The notes beneath the pieces are model-generated. The model did not search any database and was not told the DNA's origin. It saw only the letters and a list, made by a program, of their open reading frames with translations. A program made the position numbers and the translations under genes. DNA of 64,000 nucleotides from Sipunculus nudus (taxonomy: Eukaryota > Annelida > Sipuncula > Golfingiida > Sipunculidae): positions 45,260,019 through 45,324,018 of the forward strand of contig CM049306.1 in assembly GCA_026874595.1 (NCBI GenBank), in the 5' to 3' direction. Below, piece by piece: positions 1 through 11,626 of the stretch. Every line of letters begins with the position of its first letter. Within the stretch, counting starts at the first letter, position 1.

Positions 1-267
1 GGATTGTAATATTGACTGGCCCAGATCGAAATTCTAATCTAATGGCCCAGTTTAAAATTAGTCCAGACCAGATTTCAGTCCTGAAGTCTTAACCACAGGG
101 TTGTAATCTGGACCGGCCCAGATCAAAATTTTAATCTGGGCTGGCCCAGTTTAAAACTGGTCTGGCCAAGATAAAAATTTGATCTGGGTCGGTTTAGATC
201 ACACTTTTAATCTGCGCTGGCCCAGTTTTTAATTGGGCCAGATTCTAATCTGGGCCTCGACATATGC
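1..267. mobile_element. Terminal part of a palindrome-rich TIR element (copy 1)
   Basis: The segment is a run of short palindromic units of the form CCCAGAT-n-ATCTGGG alternating with CCAGTTT-AAAACTGG. It ends in GGGCCTCGACATA. The same units and the same terminus occur at both ends of the element at 34801-36692, in inverted orientation there. This is therefore the right end of a second copy whose left part lies outside the window. No coding sequence is seen. Non-autonomous DNA element is an inference from the inverted termini. Confidence 0.6.
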
Positions 268-334
268 AACTTACTTGGAAAAAGAATTAAGATGAAAGAA
301 GACACCTAGGAAATAAAAAATACAGGTGCCAGCG

Positions 335-812
335 TTTTTAGGACTTTTTTACCAGAACGCAACATCGCTGTTTGGGCTGGTGCCTTGAACTGCGCAAAGG
401 ATTACTAAATGGTCGTGTTCACTAAACCGCGACGTTCCAAGCGAACAGGTTTGAAGCCATCCCGGCCATAGTTAAAGCACTCTTTAATTCAATTTTCCCA
501 ATCATATCTTTTGTGTCAGCTTTTAAATTCAGTCTTTCAGGTTTTTTATAAAGATACCTCGATCTTCGGTATTCGGGAATGACTAGTTTTGTATCAATCT
601 TGACACATATCTACGGTCGGACAAATAAAACTGGTTTGATATTTGATGTCGAAAATGAAATAATTATATATATTCCGTAAATATATTGTTATTTTTTGCG
701 ACCTTAATATGTTAACGGGTTTTTTTTCATCAGAAGGGATCACATTTACCTGGAGAAACCCCGCTTGTGTGATATAATTTAGCGGTTTCGTGTAGCCGAA
801 ACCACTCTGACG
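335..812 (+). repeat. Left arm of a large inverted repeat
   Basis: Read on the reverse strand this segment matches 4660-5250 over most of its length. Shared landmarks include TTTCGGCTRCACGAAAC, GAGTGCTTTAACTATGGCCG and the CAAACAGCGATG block. The right arm carries an insertion at about 4711-4826. The arms lie about 3.85 kb apart and enclose the TRIM at 1831-3320. The ends show no clear target duplication. Confidence 0.75.
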
Positions 813-1780
813 CGAAAAGATTCTCTAAAGCCTGCAAATCAAGATTCTGCCAAAGCATATTTCTGCAGACAAGCCACAAAGCGAAAAAAGAATATCCTTT
901 TGGTAATCCTGCTGTAGCCAGCTCAGTAGCAGATCGCGAGCTTGAACGATAATCGAAAAGTTGGAACGTGCGCGTCGGTATATGTGACACCGAAAATCGG
1001 TCACCTAAATCGAAACCGATTTTGAGAAAATCTGGGTAAAAATCGCCCTAAAATGTCGCGTAATAAAATCAGATAGTGAGCACCCGGCTTTATGCTCTAT
1101 TAAAATCTTGATTTGCGGGTTAAGTCTTGAGAGAAGAGAGGAACTAGTGGCATACAATTTACGTGTATGCGAACTGAGAGAAGAGAATGAACCGCCCATC
1201 ATCAATTTTACTAGGTAGTCTAGGTTATCTCCGCATATCTTCAGTCATCTGGTGGATTTGGTAAAACCCAACATCCAGCATCAGGATATCAGATACCCGC
1301 GGGCCATTTCAACAGGCAAAGAAGCTTGCAATAACACACACGGTTTGGACAATAAGTATAATCATCAAACTCAAATTTAGAAAATGATATTCTGCGTGCA
1401 CGTTTTTGTGATTTTTTTAGGATTTCCTGTTTCTAGGAATGAAGGGAAGGGATATGTACTTTTCTGTCCTGTGTATAAATCAGTTTAAACTTAATCAACC
1501 TTTCTCCCTCCTACGGCATATAACAACAAACGTCAATAGCAGCAGAGACTTTGTATGATTAATAGTTTTTTATCTTTATTGTTATATGCCGTAGAAGTGG
1601 GATGATCTATAATGTATCAGGCGACTCTCTATGATAGATCATGGCAAATATATTCAGAAATGGATTTAAGTACAACACGGCTATATATACTTGTATACGA
1701 TGAGAAAGCCTTGCCGGTGGCTCAATGAATAAAGTGTGCTAGGGATCCAGCCCCATGAATGGTATTGTGTATACCAGTAA

Positions 1781-1788
<8 letters not shown>
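813..1788. other. Intergenic sequence inside the inverted repeat, no gene seen
   Basis: There is no convincing coding frame. The motif GAGCACCCGGCTT at about 1079 recurs in the same orientation at about 3932, so part of this stretch is probably dispersed repeat. An 86-codon open frame on the minus strand (730-990) overlaps the inverted-repeat arm and has no recognisable domain. Confidence 0.4.

Positions 1789-1830
<42 letters not shown>
1789..1830. repeat. (TA)n microsatellite, left part of the TRIM target
   Basis: An almost pure TA run abuts the TG end of the TRIM. A second TA run begins immediately after the other end of the TRIM (3321-3376). The element therefore appears to have inserted into a TA microsatellite. 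Confidence 0.85.
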
Positions 1831-2022
1831 TGTTACAAGTCCGGCGTCCCAACCGCTTCGCTAGAAAAGCAAGCTTCACTATAGCGAGACAGTTCGGTCC
1901 GCATTTATGTGCACCCCGTAACACATCCCCTCTTAAGAGCGTTCTGCTATCAGAACAAGACTAATTATCCCAGGAGTCACACTTTGGTGAGCTTATTCCC
2001 TGGGCCACAAAGTTTAACCGTC

Positions 2023-2040
2023 CCGTCGGACAAGCCCCCA
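2023..2040 (-). promoter_or_regulatory. Primer-binding site, tRNA-Pro type
   Basis: The minus strand reads TGGGGGCTTGTCCGACGG, three bases after the LTR end. It agrees at 13 of the first 14 positions with the tRNA-Pro primer-binding site known from LTR retroelements. This fixes the minus orientation of the TRIM. Confidence 0.65.
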
Positions 2041-2078
2041 TTTTGTTACAAGTCCGGCGTCCCAACCGCTTCGCTAGA

Positions 2079-3260
2079 CTAGAATATCAGCAGAAGCTGA
2101 CAAAAGCCCTCAGCCAAAAGAACAGTGTTTAAAGGTGGTAACAGTAACAAGTACTACCTATCTGTTCTCACATGGATGTATATCTGTACATGTCCAGTTA
2201 TAAATTTAAAATGGAGAGGTATGTACCATGATTCATAACAATCCACCAATTGCTTCCTGAAAAATAAGTTTTATTCTATTATAAGCTCTGTGACCTTGAA
2301 AAGTAGGTCAAGGTCACCCATCTTCGAACTTGACCGAGATTTTGTCGATTTACATCTTCACCAAAGAAACAAAATTCCTATTGTGAATCCTTTTAGAGAT
2401 ATATTCGCTCACAAGGCCAAAGTTGAAAAATCCAAGAAAAATTCATTAAAAATCAGAAATTGTAGGTCAAGGTCACCCATCTTCGAACTTGACCGAGATT
2501 TTGTCGATTTACATCTTCACCAAAGAAATAAAATTCCTATTGTGAATCATTTTAGAGATATATTCGCTCACGAGGCCAAAGTTGAAAAATCCAAGAAAAA
2601 ATCATTAAAAATCAGAAATTGTAGGTGGCGCCCCCAAACTTGTGCAGCAGTTACAGACCATCAGTCCCTATGATCGTAGTAAGTATTGTGAAAATCCACC
2701 CAATGGTTCCTGAGAAATAAGCTTCTAAATGTTTTTTTCTATAATCAGCTCTAAAACGTAGAAAAATAGGTCAAGGTCACCAATCTTCGAACTTGACCGA
2801 GATTTTGTCAATATACATTTTCACCGAAAAAATAAAATTCCTACGGTGAATCCTTTTAGAGATATCCCGCTCACAAGCCCAAAATTGAGAAATCCGATAA
2901 AAATTCATTAAAAATCAGAAATTGTAGGTGACGCCACCAAACTTGTGTAGCAGGTACAGACTATCAATCCCAATAATCATAGTAAGTTTTGTGAAAATCC
3001 ACCAAATGGTTCCTGAGTAATAAGCATCTAAGTGTTTTTCTATAATCAGCTCCAAAATGTAGAAAAATAGGTCAAGGTCACCCATCTTCGAACTTGACCG
3101 AGATTTTGTCGATATACATCTTTACCGAGGAAATAAAATTCTGACGGTGAATCCTTTTCCAGATATCCCGCTCACAAGGTAAAAGTTAACGGACGCCGGA
3201 CGGACGGACGGACAGCTTGGGTGACGACAATAGCCCATCAGCCTAAAGGCTGAGGGCTAA
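2079..3260. mobile_element. Repeat element inserted in the TRIM LTR, with internal tandem units
   Basis: The insert separates the LTR half ending CGCTAG from the half beginning AAAAGCAAG. Near its left end it carries AGCCCTCAGCC and near its right end the inverse GGCTGAGGGCT, suggesting short terminal inverted repeats. Inside, a block beginning GTAGGTCAAGGTCACC repeats at about 2304, 2463, 2767 and 3069. The first two copies are a direct tandem pair of about 160 bp and the later spacing is about 300 bp. A (GGAC)n run lies near 3195. The 127-codon frame at 2290-2673 simply runs through the repeats and is not treated as a gene. Confidence 0.55.
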
Positions 3261-3316
3261 AAAGCAAGCTTAATTCATTAGCGAGACAGTTCGGTCCGCT
3301 TTTATGTGCACCCCGT

Positions 3317-3320
<4 letters not shown>

Positions 3321-3376
<56 letters not shown>
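3321..3376. repeat. (TA)n microsatellite, right part of the TRIM target
   Basis: An uninterrupted TA run starts directly at the end of the TRIM and matches the TA run on its other side. Confidence 0.9.
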
Positions 3377-3378
<2 letters not shown>

Positions 3379-4494
3379 CTGTCTCTGTGACATTCATTGT
3401 ATTTCAAATATATTACAATCGAGTATAAGGAGTGAGATATCATGTTTCCATTTTATATAAATTTTAAAACAGGTACAGATATATAACATTTCATAATTAA
3501 CCAAGAAATGGAACCAAAGTGTATAAATATCAATACATAGTTACATTGTCTATGCGCCTTGTTAAAACATCGGGAATATATACACCCTCCCAACCTGTAT
3601 TGACGCCCCTGGGAAGTGATCGGGTCCAAAGGTAATGAATTTACAATGATGAATAGAGAGTAGGGCAGATATACCATCGCAGAATGTGCACTCTAGCCAA
3701 ACCAAAATAAACAAAAATCGGTCGACTTTGTCGCACGGATCGGCTCACTACACGATTCCGCTAATCGCCCGATAAAATTGGCCATTTTTCTTTGACAGTG
3801 CCAGACTCTTGGCGACGCCGCATTTTCGCGTCGCTGGGGCCGTCACACTACACGATAGTGTAGGCCCACCCCTGTAGGTACTAAGTCGGGCAACCTATGA
3901 ATCAGCCGATAAAATCGGGTATTATGAGCACCCGGCTTAAGTGTTCTACAAACATTAATATATACTAGTATATCGAACAATATTATTATTCTCTCTCTCT
4001 CTCTCTCTCTCTCTCAATATGTATTTGCAATCAGTTATGTAATCATAGACCAAATATTTCGTTTAATTATAGGACAAACAACATATATAACAAATTCTTA
4101 ACGAGACGTCTGGAAACCATGATAATTTAATGCTCTTTCTCTCTGTGTACATGTACTTGAAAGGAGTTATGTAATTATAGACGCGCTATATATCGTTATC
4201 GGATAAATGAAATAGGTCTGAGATCCATGAGAATATACTTACCCCCCCCCCCCCCCCCCCCAGTGTCAAATCCATGAAAATTTGATTAAGACTTTGAATC
4301 AGCATGCATAACCATTAATGATTTACTTTAATACAATGATACAGGAGCATATTGTTCATGTTGTTGTTATTCTTCTATATAATGTTTTATAACATTTAAT
4401 AACTTTTATAAATGTTGTTCGTCCGACTGAGAGAGAGAGGTGCGCAGGGGGGCGGGGAGAAGAGACATGCAGAGTGTGAGGGAGAGATGGAGTG
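3377..4494. other. Intergenic sequence with simple repeats, no gene seen
   Basis: The stretch contains a palindromic GC-richer block at 3700-3955, including the recurrent GAGCACCCGGCTT. It also holds a (CT)n run at 3991-4014 and a poly(C) run near 4242-4261. No coding sequence is supported. Confidence 0.4.
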
Positions 4495-4518
4495 TGAGAG
4501 AGGGGGGGAGAGAGAGAA

Positions 4519-4577
<59 letters not shown>
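4495..4577. repeat. (GA)n microsatellite
   Basis: A long GA-rich tract, pure (GA)n in its second half. It generates spurious Arg/Glu and Ser/Leu open frames on both strands. Confidence 0.95.
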
Positions 4578-4580
<3 letters not shown>

Positions 4581-4659
4581 GGCAGGTGGGGTAGAGAAGG
4601 GTGGGGGGAGTTAAATACATTCTCATGGATCCCCGACTTATGTAATTTAATAACTTTAT

Positions 4660-5250
4660 ATTTTCGGCTGCACGAAACAGCTAAAATATATCACACAAGC
4701 GGGTTGTCTCCTAGCGGCAGCCTGCCACCCAACGTCGATTTTAAATTAACTGAAGACGTACGTGGACCGCAGGCCCCTATCACTTAATTTAAGAAGGTCC
4801 GAGTGTAATGTTGTCATGGCTAGGTTTCTCCAGGTTAGGCACCTAATGTGATCCCCTGTAATGAAAACAACCCCATAAACATATGTGTAGGTCGCGAAAA
4901 ATAATAGTATAATTACGGAATATATATAATCATTTTCATTTTCGACATCAAAACTTAAGTTTAAATGTCCGTCCGCATATATTTGTCACGAATGATGCAA
5001 AACTAATTATTTCCGAAATCCGATGCATGACTTTAAATTATCTGCATGACTGAATTAAAGAGCTGACAATTAAATATGATTTGGAATATTGTATTATAAA
5101 GAGTGCTTTAACTATGGCCGGGAAGGCCTCAAACATGTTTGCTTGGAGCTTCGCGGTTCAGTTCAATGAATACACACAAACAGTAATTCGTTAACCCAGA
5201 TAACGGCACCAGTCCAAACAGCGATGTCGCGTCCTGATAAAAAAAAAAAG
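4660..5250 (-). repeat. Right arm of the large inverted repeat
   Basis: This is the reverse complement of 335-812, with an extra block of about 116 bp at 4711-4826. Arm divergence with several small indels suggests it is old. Confidence 0.75.
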
Positions 5251-6617
5251 CCTCCTTAAAGCTGTGTTTCCATTTATCCGCAAATATAGTATCCGCAAAA
5301 GACTTACGCACGCTCTATATATACTGCGGAGTCCGCAAAAAACTTTCTATGAGTACGTATTTATTTCTTGTGGATACCCTTGAAATCGCATGCCTCTTTT
5401 GAAACTGCACACCTGCACAGTTTTATTTTAAATGCACCCGGTGACCTGGCGCCGGGGCACTCTTGGGAAATTTAGGCATTTTTGCCATCAGCAAAACGGA
5501 TATACAGATTAATGCATATTCATGTGAATAATTACTATACAACTGGTATATACAGGTTCCACCCGGAAATTACTGATCTTGGTGGCTACAGATGGTTCTC
5601 AATGAGTCTATTATAAGTTTCTTCAAGTGACCGACACCGGTCTGGTATTTCCTCATGCATTAAAGGGGCCCATTCACCTATAAGGCATGTAAACAAACAC
5701 GAAAATAGCCTTTTCCCTTTAAAATAAATATGTACCTGCTAAAATATTGCCTTGAAACCGTTTGCTTTCCCATGTAAACGTGTATAAAAAACAGTGGAGC
5801 TAACGCGATCACAGGAGTCAACATAAACACAGCGCATGGGGCCGTGTGCATGCACCGCAGAGCCAATATACGTGTCAATCATAAGATGCCCTGACTGACC
5901 TGACCCAAATTGTGGTACATGTTCCCGCTGGCTGTAAAAAAAGCGTGTTGTAACGCACACGGACCTCTGGTCACGCGGCCTTGTTATGGTAAACAGACAC
6001 ACTTGGACTGTGTTTACCAACACACAGAGCCATAACAAGGTGTTCAACAGCCGTATGCAAGGTACTGAGACTGTGTGCTGGGACGGATCTGCTGGGATAT
6101 GTAATTGTGTTGTAACAGCATATAGCTGTGTATATGCCGGATATCCCGGGGAACTTTTTTAGAAATCATTTAATACGTGACACCGGATGGGGGCCACTCA
6201 GATCAGTCCATATCATGTTGCTTAATATTGTTAAGTGCTGCTAATAAAAGTTGTTATTCGCTAAAATGCGTTGTTCCTCAAGTGATCAACAACAGAACAT
6301 AATATTTTTGTATTAAGCAAAACTTAACTGATAGTGTGAAAGAATAGGTATAATATTGTTCCTGATTATGTCCCTTTAAGGTTCAGTGGTCACCACGGTT
6401 TATATTCAGATTGACCAGTAAGGGTGGATAGAGCTCACACTTGTATGGACAGCTATATTGTTAAGATCGGGTTTAAATTGTTTCCGCTCAAAACACAAAC
6501 TTCATTCAGGCTCGCATGATGCAATGTAATTCAGGCAGACCAAGTTGATAATATCGTTTTTTATTCCAAGTAGAACATACAGCGATGTACACTGGCCTGT
6601 GTGCTGGATCTGCCTTA
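5251..6617. other. Intergenic sequence, no gene seen
   Basis: Short open frames here show no domain and no splice-phase support. A hairpin with CCTTGTTATGG (about 5980) and CCATAACAAGG (about 6029) as its outer stem is the only structure noted. The block near 5255-5340 with repeated CCGCAAA shares TTTCCATTTATCCGC-like wording with other MITE ends in the window. Confidence 0.4.
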
Positions 6618-7395
6618 GGGTGCTTTTCCATGTACGCGTTTTGCGAGCGTATGCCGCGCGGCTACCGCGCGGCGAAAATCCAACTAGTTAAAAAGTCATG
6701 TGCTATTTCCATGTATGCGATTGCCGAGCGACAAATAGTCCCCGGGATACATCGATTTAATTGCAAAATTTTATCGTTAATCTTAGGTGTATTTTCCGTT
6801 GAAGTATACTTTGGGACCTTAGAATATGACAGTCTTAAGTTGCACAGACGGTAGTTCTGCCCTGCAGCCCAAAAAAAAGCCAACCCCTCCCCCTATATCG
6901 GTGATTTGCCACAATCGTGCAATGCAACCTTCGGATCACAATATTTCTGGAATGCCTTCGCAGATTTGGATAATCTTGGTATCTAGTTGTATGTTTTCAA
7001 GCATGGCCGACATGATAAGCATGATTTCATGGCCATCTGAGGTCACAATTAAGGCACAAGGTCAAGGTCACTTTGAGGCCCTTAAAGCAGATTATATCCT
7101 AATTTTGCACGAAATAAATATATATAAATGTTATTATTTTGACACAATCTCACAGTTTCAGTGGAATCAGTGGAAGATTGATTAAGTGAGGTTCCGATAA
7201 AGTAGTTCTCAAAGCATAGTAACTTATTTCAAGGTCAAGGTCATCAGTTACACGAAACAAATAGGGTTAGGTTGATCCGTTGTATGGTAATACAGACAAG
7301 TTTGAGTATACTTATCTGATCTATTATGAGGTGATTCTCTTTTTCACTTGCGGAATAAACGTACACTTTAAATATTCGAAACCAGTTTCAAAATA

Positions 7396-7900
7396 TTAAT
7401 TAATTCTTCTTATTCTCGGGCTTCTGAAACAGTACCAGTCGCAGTTTTGAAGACAGTGAACTAGTACTTTTGCGCCCTTTTGGGGATTAGGATTAAGTGC
7501 CAAGATATGAACCGTGTTTGGCACACACTTCTTCCCATCAAGATTCCGCAGAGAAAAGCAAAGCAAACTCTGTCTAAGCTCACTTCCTTTGACCCCGCCA
7601 ACTTCCTTCCACGCTGCATCTATGTCCTTGAGCAGAAAATCTCCAGGATCAAACTTCTTAACCACATCTCGGCAAATGCGCAAAGGCTCTGATAAATGAT
7701 TGGAACCCCTGAAACATGGTTTGATGAAGGAGGAAAGTCATCCCTAAATTCTTTGATGGAGAGCGAGTTCCGGATAACCTGTTTCATGAGGAAAATGAGA
7801 CAGAGGATGAAGACATGAGCGATATTGATAATTATGAAGAAGACAGTGAGAATGACAATGGGAGCAATGTTCAAATCAGGGAATATATAAACTCACTTAA
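7396..7900 (-). pseudogene. Possible transposase remnant in the TIR element
   Basis: A 95-codon minus-strand frame (7396-7683) contains CRDVVKKFDPGDF followed by a KDIDAAWKEVGG segment. This looks protein-like and vaguely resembles the C-terminal part of some DDE transposases. An acidic, transposon-like plus-strand frame (about 7765-7905, rich in Asp/Glu) lies beside it. Both are short, broken by stops and lie within the TIR element, so decayed transposon coding sequence is the best guess. No catalytic motif is visible. Confidence 0.25.
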
Positions 7901-8142
7901 AGGTGTCTAATTATCTACCTTTTGAAAAAGATTTTAAGTGATTATGGCTTCCTCTGTATATTTATTAATGATCTAAGGGTAATTTTGGTTGTGAAAAGTC
8001 TTATAAGGCCTTCGTGAAGGTTGTGTGAACTTGTTTTATCAACAACATGTTTATAAACACAGCAATGTTGACAAACGGCAAAAACATGTAATCTTAGGCG
8101 GCAGGTTGCATTTATTCGGATTAGAAAAGTCACTTGTTGCAA

Positions 8143-9616
8143 AACGCCATTTGCAAAGCTCTGGCTTATCTGACTAGCTGCCAGATGCCCCTGTTGAATT
8201 TGTTTTGAATATTTTTGCGGGCCCCCACATATTATAAAGACGTTGATATAAACAAAACAAGCAGCCTATGTGCGGTGATATCTGAAAGCTCCAAGGGATT
8301 ACTTATAGTTTATAAGGGTCAGATAGGTGATTGGGTCCCTTTAACGTGATAATTATTTAAGCTAATGAGCTTATTTCATGCACATATCACTATTCAACTT
8401 AGTTGTATGTATACTTGAAATTAGATAAAAATTTTTAATCTTTGTAGGTTATTAGCATAAATTTTAAATCATTATCTTAAATTTTGCCCAATCTTGACCA
8501 CTGCACTTTTTTTCCCTTTTAACACTGTTGATTTCATTTTCACAGCATACAGACATGAAGATTGAATCTTTTAATATATGAAATATCAAAGGAATTGATT
8601 AAAAATTTCAAAGAATTGATTTAGAAAAGTATATATTTTTTTTTCAATTTACACAAACATGTCAACTGTTTTTTAATCAACCTCACCCAGTACACTGAGT
8701 TATACAGCCCTGTGTTATGTAACCCGAATCAGGAATCTGTCCTAGCTCAACTTGGATGGGCTTCTACTCTGCCATACACCTCCCCCCCCCCCCAGGGTGA
8801 TGTGTCAACTAGATGAATATTGTAATTTTCTATATTTAATTCGTTCTTGTTCAAAATGTTTCTACATTTTGGATTATGAATTGTATCACAAGGTGTTAAA
8901 ATGATTAAAGTGAACATTTAATTATGTCCACAAAGTGATGAATTGCTACTAAATTGTTGATGTTTATAAGATGAGGATTTCCTTACATCAGAACAGTAAA
9001 AACCTTTGAATATTTTTCACCAGTCCTATTCAGTCGCTTGCAAGTCACCCTTGTTGACTTTTCAAGCTAATTATACACGCTTCAAGCGGGGTATACTGGA
9101 CAGCTAGCTCGCTCTTGGCAGGCCACATCTGGCCCAGGTGCCCAACCCCCCTTCTAGCCAAGGTGCCCCCCCCCCCCTCCTCTAGTAGTTGTTTTGGTCA
9201 ATAATTTATCGATATACAATTATGATTTTTTTATTCGTTTATAATAATAATTTAAAAAATTAATGGAATGGGGAATTTATAGTTAATGAGTAACAGGGAA
9301 TTTCCTTGCAATTACTTATGTTGTATGGATCTTGTATGAATGGCCCTAAGTGCATTCCATAGGACCCCATGTAGTCACCTTTGGGTATTTTTCATTTCAA
9401 ACTTAATAATGAAACAAAAATTGAATAAAATTAATTTATTCTTTTAGGGATGATATAAAGCAAATCTATCATAGACAAGGCTGCAGTTGATTATATAAAA
9501 ATATATAAACGCTTACAAAACGCTCACATGGAAAACGTTTCCCGCGCGGCCAGTCCTTTTCCATGGACAAACGCAGAAACCTAGCACTGCTGGATTCCCA
9601 AACTGACGCCTGCGTT
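8143..9616. other. Interior of the TIR element, no gene seen
   Basis: AT-rich sequence with poly(C) runs near 8782 and 9168. No coding frame is supported. Confidence 0.4.
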
Positions 9617-9654
9617 TGCCGCGCGGCAATCGCATACATGGAAATAGCACATGA

Positions 9655-11550
9655 TTAGCTCAGCTGACTATAAGTCATCTGAGCTATAGTCGTGGTCCAT
9701 TGTCCGTCGTCCGTCCGTCTGTCCGTCCGTCCGTCCGTCCGTCCGTAGATGTGGCACGTTTTGAAACCGTAAGACCTAGGAATCCAAAATTCAGCATAAT
9801 GTTAGATGTCCCCAAGATCTCCTACCAAGCCGAAAACTGGGTCTTTGCGACTTCGTTCCTTTGAGAAATTAAGGAAAAACCTCAATTTTTTATTAAAATC
9901 CTATTTTCACACTTCAGGACTGCCTAATATCAAAACCACTCATCTGTTTTTCCTCATATTTACCATAAATATTCCTCTATATACTTCCTATGTACATGCC
10001 AGAAATTAAGTCTGTAAAGTATAAATTCTTTAAGTTATGGGCCCAAACATAATGGACTTTGTAAAAAATCAGGAAAAATAAAAACTCACTTAACATGAAA
10101 AATTTTGAAACTAGAGTCTATTTTCTCAAGTATTTAACTATGTTTAATAAAGATTCAATTGTTAACCCAAAATTAGATCTGAATTTTGTAAATTTTTTAA
10201 GTTATTAGCATAAAAAATAAATCAGTACCTTAAATTTTGCCCAACTTTGACCATGGCACGTTTTTTACCTGTAAGCACCATTGATTTAATTTTCACAGCA
10301 TGTAAACATAAATATTTAGTTTGTCTATATCTGAAATTTGAAAATAAAAGCTTGAAAATTAAGTTAGTTATTGATTTTTTTTCTGTAGTCACTTGCTTTG
10401 ATTACAGATGCAGGGTCCCACTCCAGGTCACTGGAAGTCAGCTATGCCAGGGTTTCTGATTTGTTACAGTCACTGGGGGAGATCCCCTGCTGTGACAGGT
10501 GTACAGTTATTCTCATATCACCACCCCAATCACCCCCCCCCCCCCCGCAAACCCAACCCACCAAGTGTTATGCGGTAATTGTTATTGTTTTCACTGTATC
10601 TCCTTAATTGTAATGCTGTTTCCACTCCGATATGCAAAAACTTTCCTTGAAAAAATAATGCAAGGTGTAATCCAGAAGATGCAATGTTGTGTAATGTAGC
10701 ATTTTTAAAGAAATCAATTTTCTTTTAAATGATTTTAACAAATATAATTGAACCCATCAGTATGCTTAAATTATTATAAAATATGAAGCACATTATGGAT
10801 AAATAAAGACACAATTAAAAATTGTGAAATCTAAATCAAGTATTATTTTTAGATATTTATTGTTTTGCAGATTTAAAAGATATATTTTTGTGGTAAAAAA
10901 TAAATAAACATTTGTATGCATGATGTGGTGTTATCTGACAAGATTGAGATTTATGATGATGCAATTGAGAATTATGAATCAACTTTTATATTCAGATATA
11001 TATGTTTAATTGGAAATGTATAGAAATATAAACTTAAATTAGAAAATAATTGATGTGATAAAAAAATCAGGATTTAATACAAACATTTGTTCATTATTTT
11101 CCTGCCTCAGCAGAATTTGAGATCAGGCTTTGTTTGCCCTGTTTTATGTTGTTAATAAGCTATATTTCAACTGTATACATTTCATTAAAAAAAATACATA
11201 TATATTTAATAATATATATTATACAAAAAAATAGATTCAATTGAACAAATGTGTAAACTACTGAAATGTCAACAGTTAATCGAAAAACCAACTAATGATC
11301 ATGGTAATAGTACAGATCATTTGTTCACAAACTGCTCACATGCTATAGTTTCAACAGTAGGAAACACATGGTCAGGTCACAAAATTTTTTTTGCAACAAT
11401 TTCTTGCTCATCAATACAAACCAATCATATAAACCAACCATGGCCTTTATTACCTCTTCCTCTTACACTTTATCTCCATTTGATACTATTTTAGATTTTT
11501 ACCTTCAAGGTTAACGTCAGCTGAGCACAGTGACCCATAGGTCCCTTGTT
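9655..11550 (+). mobile_element. Element of the TTAGCTCAGCTGACT family, inserted in the TIR element
   Basis: It starts TTAGCTCAGCTGACT, followed by a short hairpin and a (GTCC)n run (about 9705-9746). It ends near GTCAGCTGAGCACAGTGACCCATAGGTCCCTTG. The same start is seen at 36876, and related ends at 34164-34186 and 50398-50425. It splits the right terminal repeat of the surrounding element. No coding capacity is seen; the 81-codon and shorter frames inside have no domain. Confidence 0.55.
10420..10640 (+). repeat. Dispersed repeat with poly(C) core (copy 1)
   Basis: Blocks CAGGTCACTGGAAGTCA, GTGTACAGTTATTCTCA, a poly(C) run and AATTGTTATTGTTT occur in the same order at 13430-13650. Confidence 0.65.
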
Positions 11551-11626
11551 TTTTAACTGGTTGGATTTTCGCCGCGCGGCAGCCGCGCGGCAAACGCTCG
11601 CAAAACGCGTACATGGAAAAGCGCCC

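Larger units (their letters stand above)
1831..3320 (-). mobile_element. TRIM (terminal-repeat retrotransposon in miniature), its 5' LTR interrupted
   Basis: Two copies of a sequence of about 93 bp beginning TGTTACAAG and ending CCCCGTAACA lie at 1831-1923 and 2044-3320. The second is interrupted by about 1.18 kb (2079-3260). Only 120 bp separate them. Read on the minus strand, the 2044-3320 copy is the 5' LTR and is followed by a tRNA-Pro-like primer-binding site. A purine-rich tract (AAGAGGGGATG) directly precedes the 1831-1923 copy. TA microsatellite DNA flanks both ends. There is no room for coding sequence, so the element must have been moved by proteins encoded elsewhere. Confidence 0.7.
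6618..11626. mobile_element. TIR DNA transposon, right terminal repeat split by a second element
   Basis: The left end (6618-6735) begins GGGTGCTTTTCCATGTACGC and continues through CGCGCGGCTACCGCGCGGCG into GTCATGTGCTATTTCCATG. The inverse of its first part lies at 11549-11626 and the inverse of its second part at 9617-9654. Removing 9655-11550 makes the right terminal repeat continuous, about 115 bp long. TTA precedes the left end and TAA follows the right end. The original element was about 3.1 kb. The terminal style resembles Harbinger-like elements, but superfamily assignment is uncertain. Confidence 0.6.

Noticed and set aside
4396-4626. Ser/Leu-rich and Arg/Glu-rich open frames on both strands
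   Set aside because: They are translations of the (GA)n microsatellite and its flanks.
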